DNA of 64,000 nt, taken from Apoda limacodes (lineage: Eukaryota > Arthropoda > Insecta > Lepidoptera > Limacodidae). Made by a program: the position numbers and the translations under genes. Below are positions 53,826 through 63,940 of this stretch, in pieces. The notes beneath the pieces were generated by a model, which was not told the origin of the DNA, ran no database searches, and saw nothing but the letters and a program-made list of their open reading frames with translations. The number at the start of each line of letters is the position of its first letter. Positions within the stretch are counted from its first letter, which is position 1. Location: contig OX291550.1 of NCBI GenBank assembly GCA_946406115.1, positions 24,838,722-24,902,721 on the forward strand, written 5' to 3'.

Positions 53826-54292
53826 TAAGGCTATGGCATACCCTATCAAAAGCGTGCATTTTCGACCAGTGTACAAAGACATATTACACTATTGAAGCAT
53901 ACAAAGTGACACAGTTCGATAGGCGCTAGCACGTGACCGCACGTTTAAAAACTCGATTTTCTCGGTTTTTTGTCCGTAAAAAATTCAAATATTTATTTAG
54001 AACTATGAAAATAGCAAATTCACTTGGTCATGTTAATATAGATTTTATGAAATAAGAATGAACACAGTATCACTCTTAGTTTTTTAAACAATTTCAATTA
54101 AAACCCAAAAATGGAGTGTCAAAATTAATATTTTTTCTGTTTTAAAAGGCAAATTACCGTATAAGCAAATTCGCTTAATTAAGGTGTGACCTATAATATA
54201 CATTTTTTTTCCGTCGAAAACTGAACCCAGGACTGTAACAAAATTAATTAAATTCATGCAAACTTAACTCGTTTGAGTATGCCATCACCTTA
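53826..54292. mobile_element. TTAA-flanked MITE, copy 2 (inverted relative to copy 1)
   Basis: TTAA then GGCTATGGCATACCC at the left; GAGTATGCCATCACC then TTAA at the right. Internal AAAGCGTGCATTTTCGACC, AAAGACATATTACACTATTG, AGGCGCTAGCACGTGACCGC and TAAAACCCAAAAATGGAGTG correspond to the complement of 33333-33808. About 467 bp. Both TTAA copies are intact, giving the target-site rule of this family. Confidence 0.87.
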
Positions 54293-55454
54293 ACGACGCG
54301 AACTTCTAGGAATCCGGGTGCCCCTGTCACTGTGCTGAAACAAGAACATACACACAAAAACCAAGGCTATCTTATATCAATTACATTATATCACAGGCAC
54401 TTTAATAGTTTGTATAATGTAGAAGAGACTATTACATCGATATAAACAACAGACAAAAAGCTTATAGGTATATGGATGTCACTGGAGAGCGCAGTATGAA
54501 TATCTTTTTGAGGCTCAATTTTTTGACCTTGAAAACGCTTTGAGTGTATTGTTAGGTCCATAAAAAATGACGATAGATAATTTTTTTCACGTTTTTTTAA
54601 AACTTTTGTAGTTACATAGTTTTTTTATATTTTTAGGGTTCTGTACCATAAAAGGAAAAACAGAACCTTTCTGAGATCACTCATGTGCCTCCGTTTGTCC
54701 GACCATTGAAAACATTCGAAAAAAAAACATTTTATGTTTCGAAATTTCAAGTTTGATGTGAAGAATTTTCAATTACCATTTTTATTTTTCATTATTGCTC
54801 AAAAAATCGTATACCTAATAGGTAAAGGACCTAGTAAGATTTTTATGAGCATTTTTTATTTTTTTGTCATTTATAACTATATACTGTAGTTTTATAACAG
54901 ACTCATCACAAAAAAAAAATATTAACATTTGACGTATCCTTATTGCGTAAATATCTGATAATAAATGTTAAGAAAATAATGAATAGATTAAAATGCACAC
55001 AATAATAACTCAATATAAAATTGTATTGTGTTCCTGTATTTAAATATATAAAAAAAACACATTTGACACGGTCGTTTAGCTAGCTGCTAAATATAATAAT
55101 AAAATTGGAGCAATATTAGATTCAGCCTCTTACACTAAATGTCAGTCTCAAGTGCCAGTCCTATTGAACAATGATTGAAAACATAATATTTGTATTTTGT
55201 TCACATTAGTTGATAAGAACAAAATTATCGCATAACTGGCGGAAGTAATATTTTTCTGCAAAATTATTTATGTTAGTCAGTCAGAATACATAGCACTTAA
55301 AAGTTCTGATTTAATTTAATAGTATTGTACAAGTGTTGTGTCACTTTTAATCAATACTGTTTTTTTTTAATTAGGTAGACTGTGTGTGAATAAATAGTGC
55401 GGAATTAATTTATTGCCATTTAATTTCAAGCATTAATTTACTTATACGATAATT
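54293..55454. other. Unassigned DNA with a reversed repeat fragment
   Basis: At 54630-54720, TTTTTAGGGTTCTGTACC and CATGTGCCTCCGTTTGTCCG are a reversed 3' piece of the GTTCCGTAC-type repeat. The rest is AT-rich and no gene is recognised. Confidence 0.5.
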
Positions 55455-55620
55455 CAAAAACAGTTTGGCCTAGGCCAAACTACTTAAGCCTGATTAGTAT
55501 TTAGGCAAAACTAGATTGTCCTGGGCTAAACTAGTATATCGTGACACGCTAGGGATGAACCCGTTTGGTCCAGGATAAACTAATTTGGCCTGAAATCGGT
55601 GAGAGTAGGCCGAGCCCAAA
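55455..55620. repeat. Repeated palindromic motif AGTTTGGCCTAGGCCAAACT
   Basis: A perfect 20-bp palindrome (near 55463) is followed by diverged variants: CTAGATTGTCCTGGGCTAAA, CGTTTGGTCCAGGATAAACT and TTTGGCCTGAAATC. The degenerate array of GGCC-centred motifs spans ~150 bp and resembles a decayed palindromic satellite. Confidence 0.75.
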
Positions 55621-56104
55621 CAATAGAGACATATGAGGCTGATAAGGTGCCTATATAACCCTGAACTTGGGTACAGTAACTATTTTTTTACATTGTCATA
55701 CTAACTTGACTGTTGTGACTGTCAGAATGTTGACTGATAGTTATTGTGTTATTTCGATTACAAATTGTCTTGTAGATTTATGATTGAACTTTAGAGTTAT
55801 TATAAAGATAAGGAAAGTGCTGCATAATTCGTGGTTACAGGAGTGTATGGAAAACATGTCGTGGCATCAAATTCACAGTTTTGGCTTAAGTATACTCATT
55901 TGAATATTCCTTTTTTTTGGATAAATAAGACATTTTACTGTAAAATATCACGTTTCACACGTTTCTTTCAACTTATACAATATTGCTGAATCCTTAGATG
56001 TAACTTAATACTTAGCTAACGTTGTATTGCTGTCCTTCGCGTCACTAGTTTATAATGAGTCCTTCTAGCTTATTTCGATGTAAACACGTTTATAATAATA
56101 ATAT
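55621..56104. other. No gene recognised
   Basis: AT-rich; nothing assigned. Confidence 0.4.
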
Positions 56105-56330
56105 TTTTTTTTGGACATTACACACAGCGCGTTCTGGCCCTCAAGTAAGCATAGCTTTTGTTACATAAATTACTTTTTTTTTTCAAATAGATATATGCAG
56201 TTCATACATAACTATTTACACCTAGACTCAAGACAAAGAAAAATGTTTATATTATGACATAAATTTTTGTCCAGTGCGGGAATCGAACCCACAACCTCTG
56301 CACAGAAGCTGGCCACTGACGCCAACTAGG
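56105..56330 (-). repeat. tRNA-derived SINE, TGGACATTACACAC family (copy 3, reversed)
   Basis: The minus strand shows a tRNA-like head: TTGGCGTCAGTGGCCAGC (box-A-like), then GTGGGTTCGATTCCCGCAC with a perfect box B GGTTCGATTCC. A body with GTCTTGAGTCTAGGTGT and the terminal GTGTGTAATGTCCAAAAA follows. The best-preserved head of the three copies. Its tRNA-like end touches the truncated 5' edge of LINE C copy 1. Confidence 0.85.
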
Positions 56331-58654
56331 ATGCGAGAAAAATTTTGTCATTCTAAAAAGTCAGTTATTGTTTGTGGTGACTTTAATATTGATCTTTTAG
56401 AGAGTTCCCAAACAAGAGATAGATTTATTAACTTATTTGCAAGTTTTGACTTAAATTATTTGTTTCTGGAACCAACTAGAATTACATCGACTTCAGCTAC
56501 ATGTTTAGATAATATTTTCTGTAACGTTGTAGTAAAAGATAAATCTATTATTAATAATTTGCCGTCCGATCACTGTGGTCAAATAATAAAAATTCTACAC
56601 AACTATAAAAAAAAATCTCAACTAGTAACTTGTAGACCTGTGACCACTGCTCGATTAAACAATTTTAAAGTTAATATTGAAAAGAAAATTCCATTTTTAC
56701 ATTTCATGCATGATAATGCTAATAATCTTTATAATATTTTTTTTGATTTCTTAAGTAATGAGTTCGAGCAAGTGTTTAAAGTAAAAACTTTTAGGCCAAA
56801 TAATAAAATGAAATTTAAGGACTGGGCTACTGTAGGAATACACCGAAGTCGAACTAGGTTGTATGAGTTGTATGAAATGAAACAATATAACCACAGTCCC
56901 ACATTCACCAACTATGTCAAAATGTATTCAAAAATATTTAAAAAAGTATGCAGGGTTGCAAAATCAATACATTTAAGTAATAAAATTAAAATATCTGATA
57001 ATAAAATAAGGGCCACATGGAATGTAATAAATAGTGAAACAGGAAAAATAAAACCGCGTGACAATCATTATTCACTTACTGTAAATTCAAAAATAATTGA
57101 TTCAGATCTTGATGTCGCTAACTCTTTTGAGAAATATTTTACTGAAATGCCTACAATTACAACTAATGCATTAAATTCCTCTCCATTAGAATCAGAGTTA
57201 CTTTTAAAATGTAATGTAAATAAATGCAAGGCTATATTTAAATTTGAGCATGTTATCTCTGAAGACATCATAAAGACATTTAAATTACTAACCCAGAAAA
57301 AAACTTGTGACCTATCGGGTATATCAGTCAAAGTCCTTAGCGGAATTATTGATATTATAGCACCAATCTTAGCCATAATATTTAATAAGTGTGTTGACGA
57401 AGGGATATTCCCAGACTTAATGAAATATAGTAAAATAATACCACTTTTTAAAAGTGGAAGTAAAGATGATCCTAATAATTTTAGACCTATCTCTATACTG
57501 CCTGCCTTAAGCAAAATTTTTGAAAAAATTATGTTCAATCAGATGCTTAAACATTTTAACTTAAATGGATTACTTCATCCTCAACAGTTTGGATTTACAA
57601 AAGGACGTTCCACAACTGACGCAGGTGTTGCCCTTATACAGTATATATTTGCTGCTTGGGAACAGTCACAAAATGCTATTGGTATCTTCTGTGATCTATC
57701 AAAGGCATTCGACTGCGTGCAACATGAAACTCTTATACGGAAACTGAGTCATTATGGTATTGCAGATTTGGCTCTTGAGCTTATCCGCTCATATTTGAGT
57801 AGTAGAATGCAGAAGGTTCAATTCAATGAAGTAAAATCCAATGGCTCTGAAGTAAAATTAGGAGTTCCTCAAGGTTCTATTTTAGGTCTTTTTCTATTTT
57901 TAATTTACATAAATGACTTGCCTTTCTTTGTGGAGAAGCTATACAAGATTGTACTATTTGCTGATGACACATCTCAGGTTTCTCAGGTTCTTCAGTGGTT
58001 TACGGCAAATAATTTACTTCAAATGTCAGAAACATAAGTACAAAATTGTCCCTAAACGGAGAAGAAATAGAACTATTAGACTCAACAGTGTTTCTAGGTA
58101 TTACATTAGACAATAGGCTGCAGTGGAACCCTCACATTTCAGTTCTTGCAGGAAAACTCAGTTCAGCTGCCTATGCAGTTAGGAAAGTTAGGCAGCTTAC
58201 AGATGTTGACACTGCTCGCTTGGTCTACTTTAGCTATTTCCATTCCGTCATGTCTTATGGCATTTTGCTTTGGGGTAAGGCAGCTGATATTGATACAGTC
58301 TTTATTTTGCAAAAGAGAGCAGTACGGTCAATTTATAAATTAGGATCTCGAATTTCTCTTAGGGAACTATTTAGGGAAATTGATATTTTAACTGTTACTT
58401 GCCAATATATCTTTGCTTGTATAATGTATGTACGCCAAAATTGTCACTTATTTGCTAAAAATAGTGACCTCCACAGTGTTAATACAAGGAATAAGGATAA
58501 ATTGGTAGTTCCAAAATGTCGTCTTCAGAAGGTACATAGCTCTTTCGCAATACAAAGTATATATTTCTACAATAAAATTCCAGAACATGTGGTTAATTTA
58601 CCCTCAAATAAATTTAAAATATATGTCAAAGATAGTTTAATGAGAAAAAGCTAA
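56331..58654 (+). pseudogene. LINE C copy 1 ORF2: endonuclease C-terminus + reverse transcriptase, frameshifted
   Basis: The formal frame starts at a GTG at 56274 inside the SINE; LINE-derived codons begin near 56331. Numbering from 56274: VIVCGDFNIDLL (GDFN at 35-38) and LPSDHC (SDH at 98-100) are APE-type endonuclease motifs; IIPLFKSGSKDDPNNFRPIS is the RT start; DLSKAFD (D474, D480) is motif A; GVPQGS at 530-535 is motif B; FADD at 562-565 is motif C. Compared with copy 2, about 60 bp is lost in frame after FADDTS, and 40 bp is lost near 58025, which shifts the frame and gives a stop at 58037. The thumb region (LSLNGEEIELLDSTVFLGIT) resumes in another frame to a stop at 58654. Non-functional because of the frameshift and missing 5' part. 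It encoded the enzyme that nicks target DNA and copies the element RNA. Confidence 0.93.
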
Positions 58655-59493
58655 TACAAAGTTGATGAATACTTAAATGATAAAAATGCTTGGAAAAATT
58701 AGAACTTAATTGATTTGTATTGGGGCATTTGAAATATTTTTTTTTTTTAAATTAAAACATTGTATATTATGTTATTACCTAGTGTAAGGCTATATTGTAT
58801 GTTTATATGATGTATAAAAGATTAACTAGTGAGTTTATTGCCGTTGCTTCTCGGTAGTAAAGCATTACGAACCTTCCAATTTCTCCTCTTATATTTTGTT
58901 CCTTTACTACACACATTGTAACTAGTACAATCGAAGTTTTTTTGGAGTTGCTTGAGTGTGTCATGCTCTCTCAAAGTGTCTCTGCGGTGGTGGCGTGTGT
59001 GTTGGGTCGTTACGTTCCCTAAAACATGGTTGAGCGAAGCGATGGCTGATTCATATGTCATACTCGTGAACGGGTGCCGCCTGTGGAGGCTGGTCTGCTC
59101 TTGCAAACTTCTTTGTATTCTTAGTATTTAGTCTTACTTTTTTGTTTTGTTTATTAATACTGTAAGACATTGATTATTTCTTAGTGATGAATACATAAAC
59201 TGTCTTTTGTTTATATTAGATACTTTTTTATGTTGTGCTTGTGCTTTATATTTCATGTTTTTTATGTTTGTAATGGAAAGTGTCCTTTTATGATAGGGAG
59301 GGCATTTTCCAATATTTTAATTGGACGCTGTAAGAGAAAGGGAGAAAAGAAATGCCCTTGCTGAGTTTCTTGCCGGTTCTTCTCAGTACAAGGTCTCCCG
59401 CCCTGTAGACTTACGAACCGATGGCGTAGTGACATTCATAAGTGCTCAATTATTGTAGCCTAAACTGAATAAATTGAATTTGAATTTGAATTA
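58655..59493 (+). other. LINE C copy 1 3' UTR
   Basis: Matches the copy 2 3' UTR nearly throughout, with small indels (copy 1 has an extra ~20 bp around AGGGAGGGCATTTTCC). The end is a simple AATTTG tail. A 94-codon minus frame here is incidental. Confidence 0.85.
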
Positions 59494-60157
59494 AAGTTCG
59501 GTGCTACGACAGTATGTAACGGTACAGAGCAATAACTCAACTTTGTACGAAATCTTTTTTTGTACCAATAATATGGGATACTACAAAGTGAAAGTAAAAC
59601 TTCCGCCCGTGTCCATTGGCTTCCTGCAACTCTAACCAGATCGTCTGTCCACCTGCACGAATGCTGCTTCTATTAATCCATCCACCAATTAAGGTAATTG
59701 CTTATCATCAATCAAACGATGATAAGCAATTACCCAAAAACTGCCCAGCCGAGCTAGATTTTGTTCTCAACCTCTTTCTCAAAGTAGGACCTACCTAACT
59801 GCTCTACTCGCCAATTCGTCAACTACTTCGAAAGAATCATTCCTCACAACAACCAGTGTGAACGTGAGTGACGTGGTCCATTTCACCCATGTTTAATTGA
59901 TGATCCACCTATTGCGAAATTCTAATCCTCGAACATCGCCCCAATCTCTTCCAGCGCTTTTCTTACTACCACATATAATTAACAAATCGAATGGGAGACA
60001 TGAAGTATTCCTCAGTAATGTTGATGCCATATCTTTTTCACTCAAAAAATTTGAACCACAAAATGTACAGATTTGAAGCAACAACGTCTCTTTGTTTCAC
60101 ACCTTTCTGCAGTTGGATTGATTTTGTGTTATATTTATATCTTAATCATTTTTATTT
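59494..60157. other. Spacer between LINE C copies, with a perfect hairpin
   Basis: No gene. TTGGCTTCCTGCAACTCTAA and CCAGATCGTCTGTCCACC near 59612-59655 resemble part of a lepidopteran RTE-like repeat. A 16-bp perfect stem follows at 59693-59734. A 63-codon minus frame at 59893-60084 is unidentified. Confidence 0.5.
59693..59734. repeat. Perfect 16-bp stem with 10-nt loop
   Basis: GGTAATTGCTTATCAT pairs without mismatch with ATGATAAGCAATTACC across the loop CAATCAAACG. It is too short to be an element with two ends; it could be a duplicated-inverted scar or a structured piece of a repeat. Confidence 0.9.
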
Positions 60158-61953
60158 TCATTAAAAATTCTGAAAATAAAATAAAGGCCACATGGAATGT
60201 AATAAATAGTGAAACAGGAAAAATAAAACCGCGTGACAATCATTATTCACTTACTGTAAATTCAAAAATAATTGATTCAGATCTTGATGTCGCTAACTCT
60301 TTTGAGAAATATTTTACTGAAATGCCTACAATTACAACTAATGCATTAAATTCCTCTCCATTAGAATCAGAGTTACTTTTAAAATGTAATGTAAATAAAT
60401 GCAAGGCTTTATTTAAATTTGAGCATGTTACCTCTGAAGACATCATAAAGACATTTAAATTACTAACTCAGAAAAAAACTTGTGACCTATGGGGTATATC
60501 AGTCAAAGTCCTTAGCGGAATTATTGATATTATAGCACCAATCTTAGCCATAATATTTAATAAGTGTGTTGACGAAGGGATATTCCCAGACTTAATGAAA
60601 TATAGTAAAATAATACCACTTTTTAAAAGTGGAAGTAAAGATGATCCTAATAATTTTAGACCTATCTCTATACTGCCTGCCTTAAGCAAAATTTTTGAAA
60701 AAATTATGTTCAATCAGATGCTTAAACATTTTAACTTAAATGGATTACTTCATCCTCAACAGTTTGGTTTTACAAAAGGGCGTTCCACAACTGACGCAGG
60801 TGTTGCCCTTATACAGCATATATTTGCTGCTTGGGAACAGTCACAAAATGCTATTGGTATCTTCTGTGATCTATCAAAGGCATTCGACTGCGTGCAACAT
60901 GAAACTCTTATAAGAAAACTGAGTCATTATGGTATTGCAGATTTGGCTCTTGAGCTTATCCACTCATATTTGAGTAGTAGAATGCAGAAGGTTCAATCCA
61001 ATGGCTCTGAAGTAAAATTAGGAGTTCCTCAAGGTTCTATTTTAGGTCCTTTTCTATTTTTAATTTACATAAATGACTTGCCTTTCTTTGTGGAGAAGCT
61101 GTGCAAGATTGTACTATTTGCTGATGACACATCTCTTTTATTTAAAGTTGACAGAAATAAAACTAACTTTGACGACGTAAGTAGTGCGCTTTCTCAGGTT
61201 CTTCAGTGGTTTACGGCAAATAATTTACTTCTTAATGCGAAAAAGACTAAGTGTTTAAAATTTATGATGCCAAATGTCAGAAACATAAGTACAAAATTAT
61301 CCCTAAACGGAGAAGAAATAGAACTATTAGACTCAACAGTGTTTCTAGGTATTACATTAGACAATAGGCTGCAGTGGAACCCTCATATTTCAGTTCTTGC
61401 AGGAAAACTCAGTTCAGCTGCCTATGCAGTTAGGAAAGTTAGGCAGCTTACAGATGTTGACACTGCTCGCTTGGTCTACTTTAGCTATTTCCATTCCGTC
61501 ATGTCTTATGGCATTTTGCTTTGGGGTAAGGCAGCTGATATTGATACAGTCTTTATTTTGCAAAAGAGAGCAGTACGGTCAATTTATAAATTAGGACCTC
61601 GAATTTCTCTTAGGGAACTATTTAGGGAAATTGATATTTTAACTGTTCCTTGCCAATATATCTTTGCTTGTATAATGTATGTACGCCAAAATTGTCACTT
61701 ATTTGCAAAAAATAGTGACCTCCACAGTGTTAATACAAGGAATAAGGATAAATTGGTAGTTCCAAAATGTCGTCTTCAGAAGGTACATAGCTCTTTCGCA
61801 ATACAAAGTATATTTTTCTACAATAAAATTCCAGAACATGTGGTTAATTTACCCTCAAATAAATTTAAAATATATGTCAAAGATATTTTAATAAGAAAAA
61901 GCTATTACAAAGTTGATGAATACATAAATGATAAAAATGCTTGGAAAAAATAG
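60158..61953 (+). CDS. LINE C copy 2 reverse transcriptase (partial, 5'-truncated)
   Basis: The frame is open to a stop at 61953. The formal start at 60073 is a TTG codon in unrelated DNA; LINE codons begin near 60158 (NKIKATWNVINSETG). Counting from 60073: DLSKAFD has D266, GVPQGS starts at 317, and FADD has its two D at 351-352, so the RT catalytic residues are all present. The thumb and C-terminal region follow (LSLNGEEIELLDSTVFLGIT, RLVYFSYFHSVMSYGILLWG, LQKRAVRSIYKLG, FYNKIPEHVVNLP), as usual for Jockey/CR1 proteins. It lacks 15 bp (codons FNEVK in copy 1) before motif B, in frame. No endonuclease, no promoter and no real start codon, so probably not expressed as a working protein. Confidence 0.93.
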
Positions 61954-62715
61954 AACTTAATTGATTTGTATTGGGGCATTTGAAATATTATTTTTTTTAA
62001 ATTTAAAACATTGTATATTTTGTTATTACCTAGTGTAAGGCTATATTGTATTTTTATATGATGTATAAAAGATTAACTAGTGAGTTTATTGCCGTTGCTG
62101 CTCGGTAGTAAAGCATTGCGAACCTTCCAATCTTCTCCTCTTATATTTTGTTCCTTTACTACACACATTGTAACTAGTACAATCGAAGTTTTATTGGAGT
62201 TGCTTGAGTGTGTCATGCTCTCTCAAAGTGTCTCTGCGGTGGTGGCGTGTGTGTCGGGTCGTTACGTTCCCTAAAACATGGTTGAGCGAAGCGATGGCTG
62301 ATTCATGTGTCATACTCGTGAACGGGTGCCGCCTGTGGAGGCTGGTCTGCTCTTGCAAACTTCTTTGTATTCTTAGTATTTAGTCTTACTTTTTTGTTTT
62401 GTTTATTAATACTGTAAGACATTGATTATTTCTTAGTGATGAATACATAAACTGTCTTGTTTATATTAGATACTTTTTTATGTTTTGCTTGTGCTTTATA
62501 TTTCATGTGTTTTTATGTTTGTAATGGAAAGTGTCCTTTTATGATATTTTAATTGGACGCTGTAAAAGAAAGGGAGAAAAGAAATGCCCTTGCTGAGTTT
62601 CTTGCCGGTTCTTCTCAGTACAAGGTCTCCCGCACTGTAGACTTACGAACCGATGGCGTAGTGACATTCATAAGTGCTCAATTATTGTAGCCTAATCTGA
62701 ATAAAATTATATTGA
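61954..62715 (+). other. LINE C copy 2 3' UTR
   Basis: Parallel to the 3' UTR of copy 1, with TTGCCGTTGCTGCTCGGTAG, TCTCTGCGGTGGTGGCGTGT, GAGTTTCTTGCCGGTTCTTC and GATGGCGTAGTGACATTCAT. Confidence 0.85.
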
Positions 62716-63284
62716 AATTTACTAGTCAATCGTCATCAATGTGTGATTTTTGCGTGTAGGACGACACGTAACCAGCTTACTTTCAGATGCTTCACTTTTT
62801 TTAAATTAAAATCATTTTGGACGCCTTTACTAACATAAAGACCAAAAACACAAAACGACCAAAACGCGCGACCAATACGCATAACGACTAATATACGCCT
62901 AACGACCAAAACGCACGTTAACTAATACTAAGTTTTGTATTTTCCTATCTTTGTGAAAGAAGAATTCATAGTTACATCTTGAACAAATTTCAAGCGCGCA
63001 AGGTCATTGATACAATAAAAAGTTATGAGCGAGAGGAAGTCAATTAAAAGATATAATTTAGCAAACAAAATGGTTTAATGCATATAAAAATATAATCCAT
63101 CATAAAAGGCTACTTTCAAAACTTTTGGCAAATAATTCATATTTGTTTCGTTGTATCTTCAAAGGTATTTAGTTGTTTTCGTGGCCTTCCTGCTACACGG
63201 AATGTGTGTATACACAGTGATTAAGAGGAAAAACAGGAAAATCTAACAAGCTTTTGTGATGATAACATTGCATTCTTTTATTTA
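62716..63284. other. Unassigned DNA with a short degenerate tandem repeat
   Basis: At 62838-62930 a motif like AACGACCAAAACGC recurs four to five times with variation (ACAAAACGACCAAAACGCGC; CTAACGACCAAAACGCACG). The rest is AT-rich without genes. Confidence 0.55.
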
Positions 63285-63462
63285 TATACCACTAAGGTGG
63301 CAAACAAGCTTACGGTCCGCCTGATGGTAAGCGTTCATGGCAGCTAATGGACGCTTGCAACACCTTGGGCATCATTCGCGGGTTGCCGACCCTTCAAAAA
63401 TCTAATTACTTCTTTATTGAAGAACCACATACTGTAGTCCTTAGAGAAAACCTTGGCAGATA
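63285..63462 (-). pseudogene. Jockey-like LINE A 3' end (copy 7, reversed)
   Basis: Plus strand: TATACCACTAAGGTGGCAAA, CAAGCTTACGGTCCGCCTGA, TGGTAAGCG, GGGTTGCCGACCCTTCAAAA, ACTTCTTTATTGAAGAACC, CTTAGAGAAAACCTTGGCAG. This is the reverse complement of the LINE A 3' UTR and last ~40 codons. Confidence 0.88.
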
Positions 63463-63562
63463 AGTCATGGCATCAGCAAGCTGTTGACAATGACAGCATT
63501 GGTAAGGCTAAGTCAGAAGCCTTATGTATGTTGATTTGATTGTCAAGTGGTCATAGGAAGAC

Positions 63563-63583
63563 ATTTATTTATTTATTTATTTT
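63563..63583. repeat. (ATTT)n microsatellite
   Basis: ATTTATTTATTTATTTATTT, a short tetranucleotide run. Confidence 0.9.
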
Positions 63584-63720
63584 AAGACAACAAACGGTCA
63601 TTTACAGAGAGTGAAAATGCAATAGTTTTTATTTCATTTATTAGACTAGGCGTTACTCATCGACAAAAAGAAAATCCCTACTTTAAAAAAAGAATATTCC
63701 TACTTTACGTAAGTATGGCA

Positions 63721-63940
63721 TCCATACTAATATTATAAATGCGACAGTAACTCTGTCTGTCTGTCGGTTACCTCTTCACGCTTGAACCGCTGTAGCGATT
63801 AAGATGAAATTTGGCCTGGAGTTAGTTTCAGTCTCGATAAAGGACATAAACTACTTAAAAAGGTCAAGTGTGAGTCGGCCTTTTTTTTCTTTAATTAGGA
63901 CTTGTTTAAATTCTACACCGATAACTGAATTTGTTCTTGA
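63721..63940 (+). repeat. GGGCGGGTG-family repeat, 5' part
   Basis: CATACTAATATTATAAATGC, CTGTCTGTCTGTCGGTTACC, GATTAAGATGAAATTTGGCC, AGGACATAAACTACTTAAAA, AAGTGTGAGTCGGCC and CTACACCGATAACTGAATTT follow the order of the 23-kb copies, but only one inner unit is present and the GGGCGGGTG end is replaced. Confidence 0.85.

Larger units (their letters stand above)
56331..59493 (+). mobile_element. LINE C copy 1 (Jockey/CR1-like), 5'-truncated
   Basis: Carries the C-terminal part of an endonuclease, a full RT region, and a ~840 bp 3' UTR with CTTGCCGGTTCTTCTCAGTA and a tail of AATTTG repeats (GAATTTGAATTTGAATT). Copy 2 lies ~660 bp downstream in the same direction with very high identity. The DNA between the copies is unrelated to either, so two insertions are likelier than a tandem duplication. 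Confidence 0.92.
60158..62715 (+). mobile_element. LINE C copy 2 (Jockey/CR1-like), 5'-truncated, open RT frame
   Basis: Similarity to copy 1 starts near GAAAATAAAATAAAGGCCAC and runs to about 62700. It starts further 3' than copy 1 (no endonuclease). The tail is a degenerate AATAAAATTATATTG, not the clean AATTTG repeat of copy 1. Confidence 0.92.

Noticed and set aside
60073..60157. N-terminal hydrophobic stretch of the 626-codon frame as a signal or membrane anchor
   Set aside because: It comes from unrelated DNA upstream of the LINE truncation point and starts at TTG.
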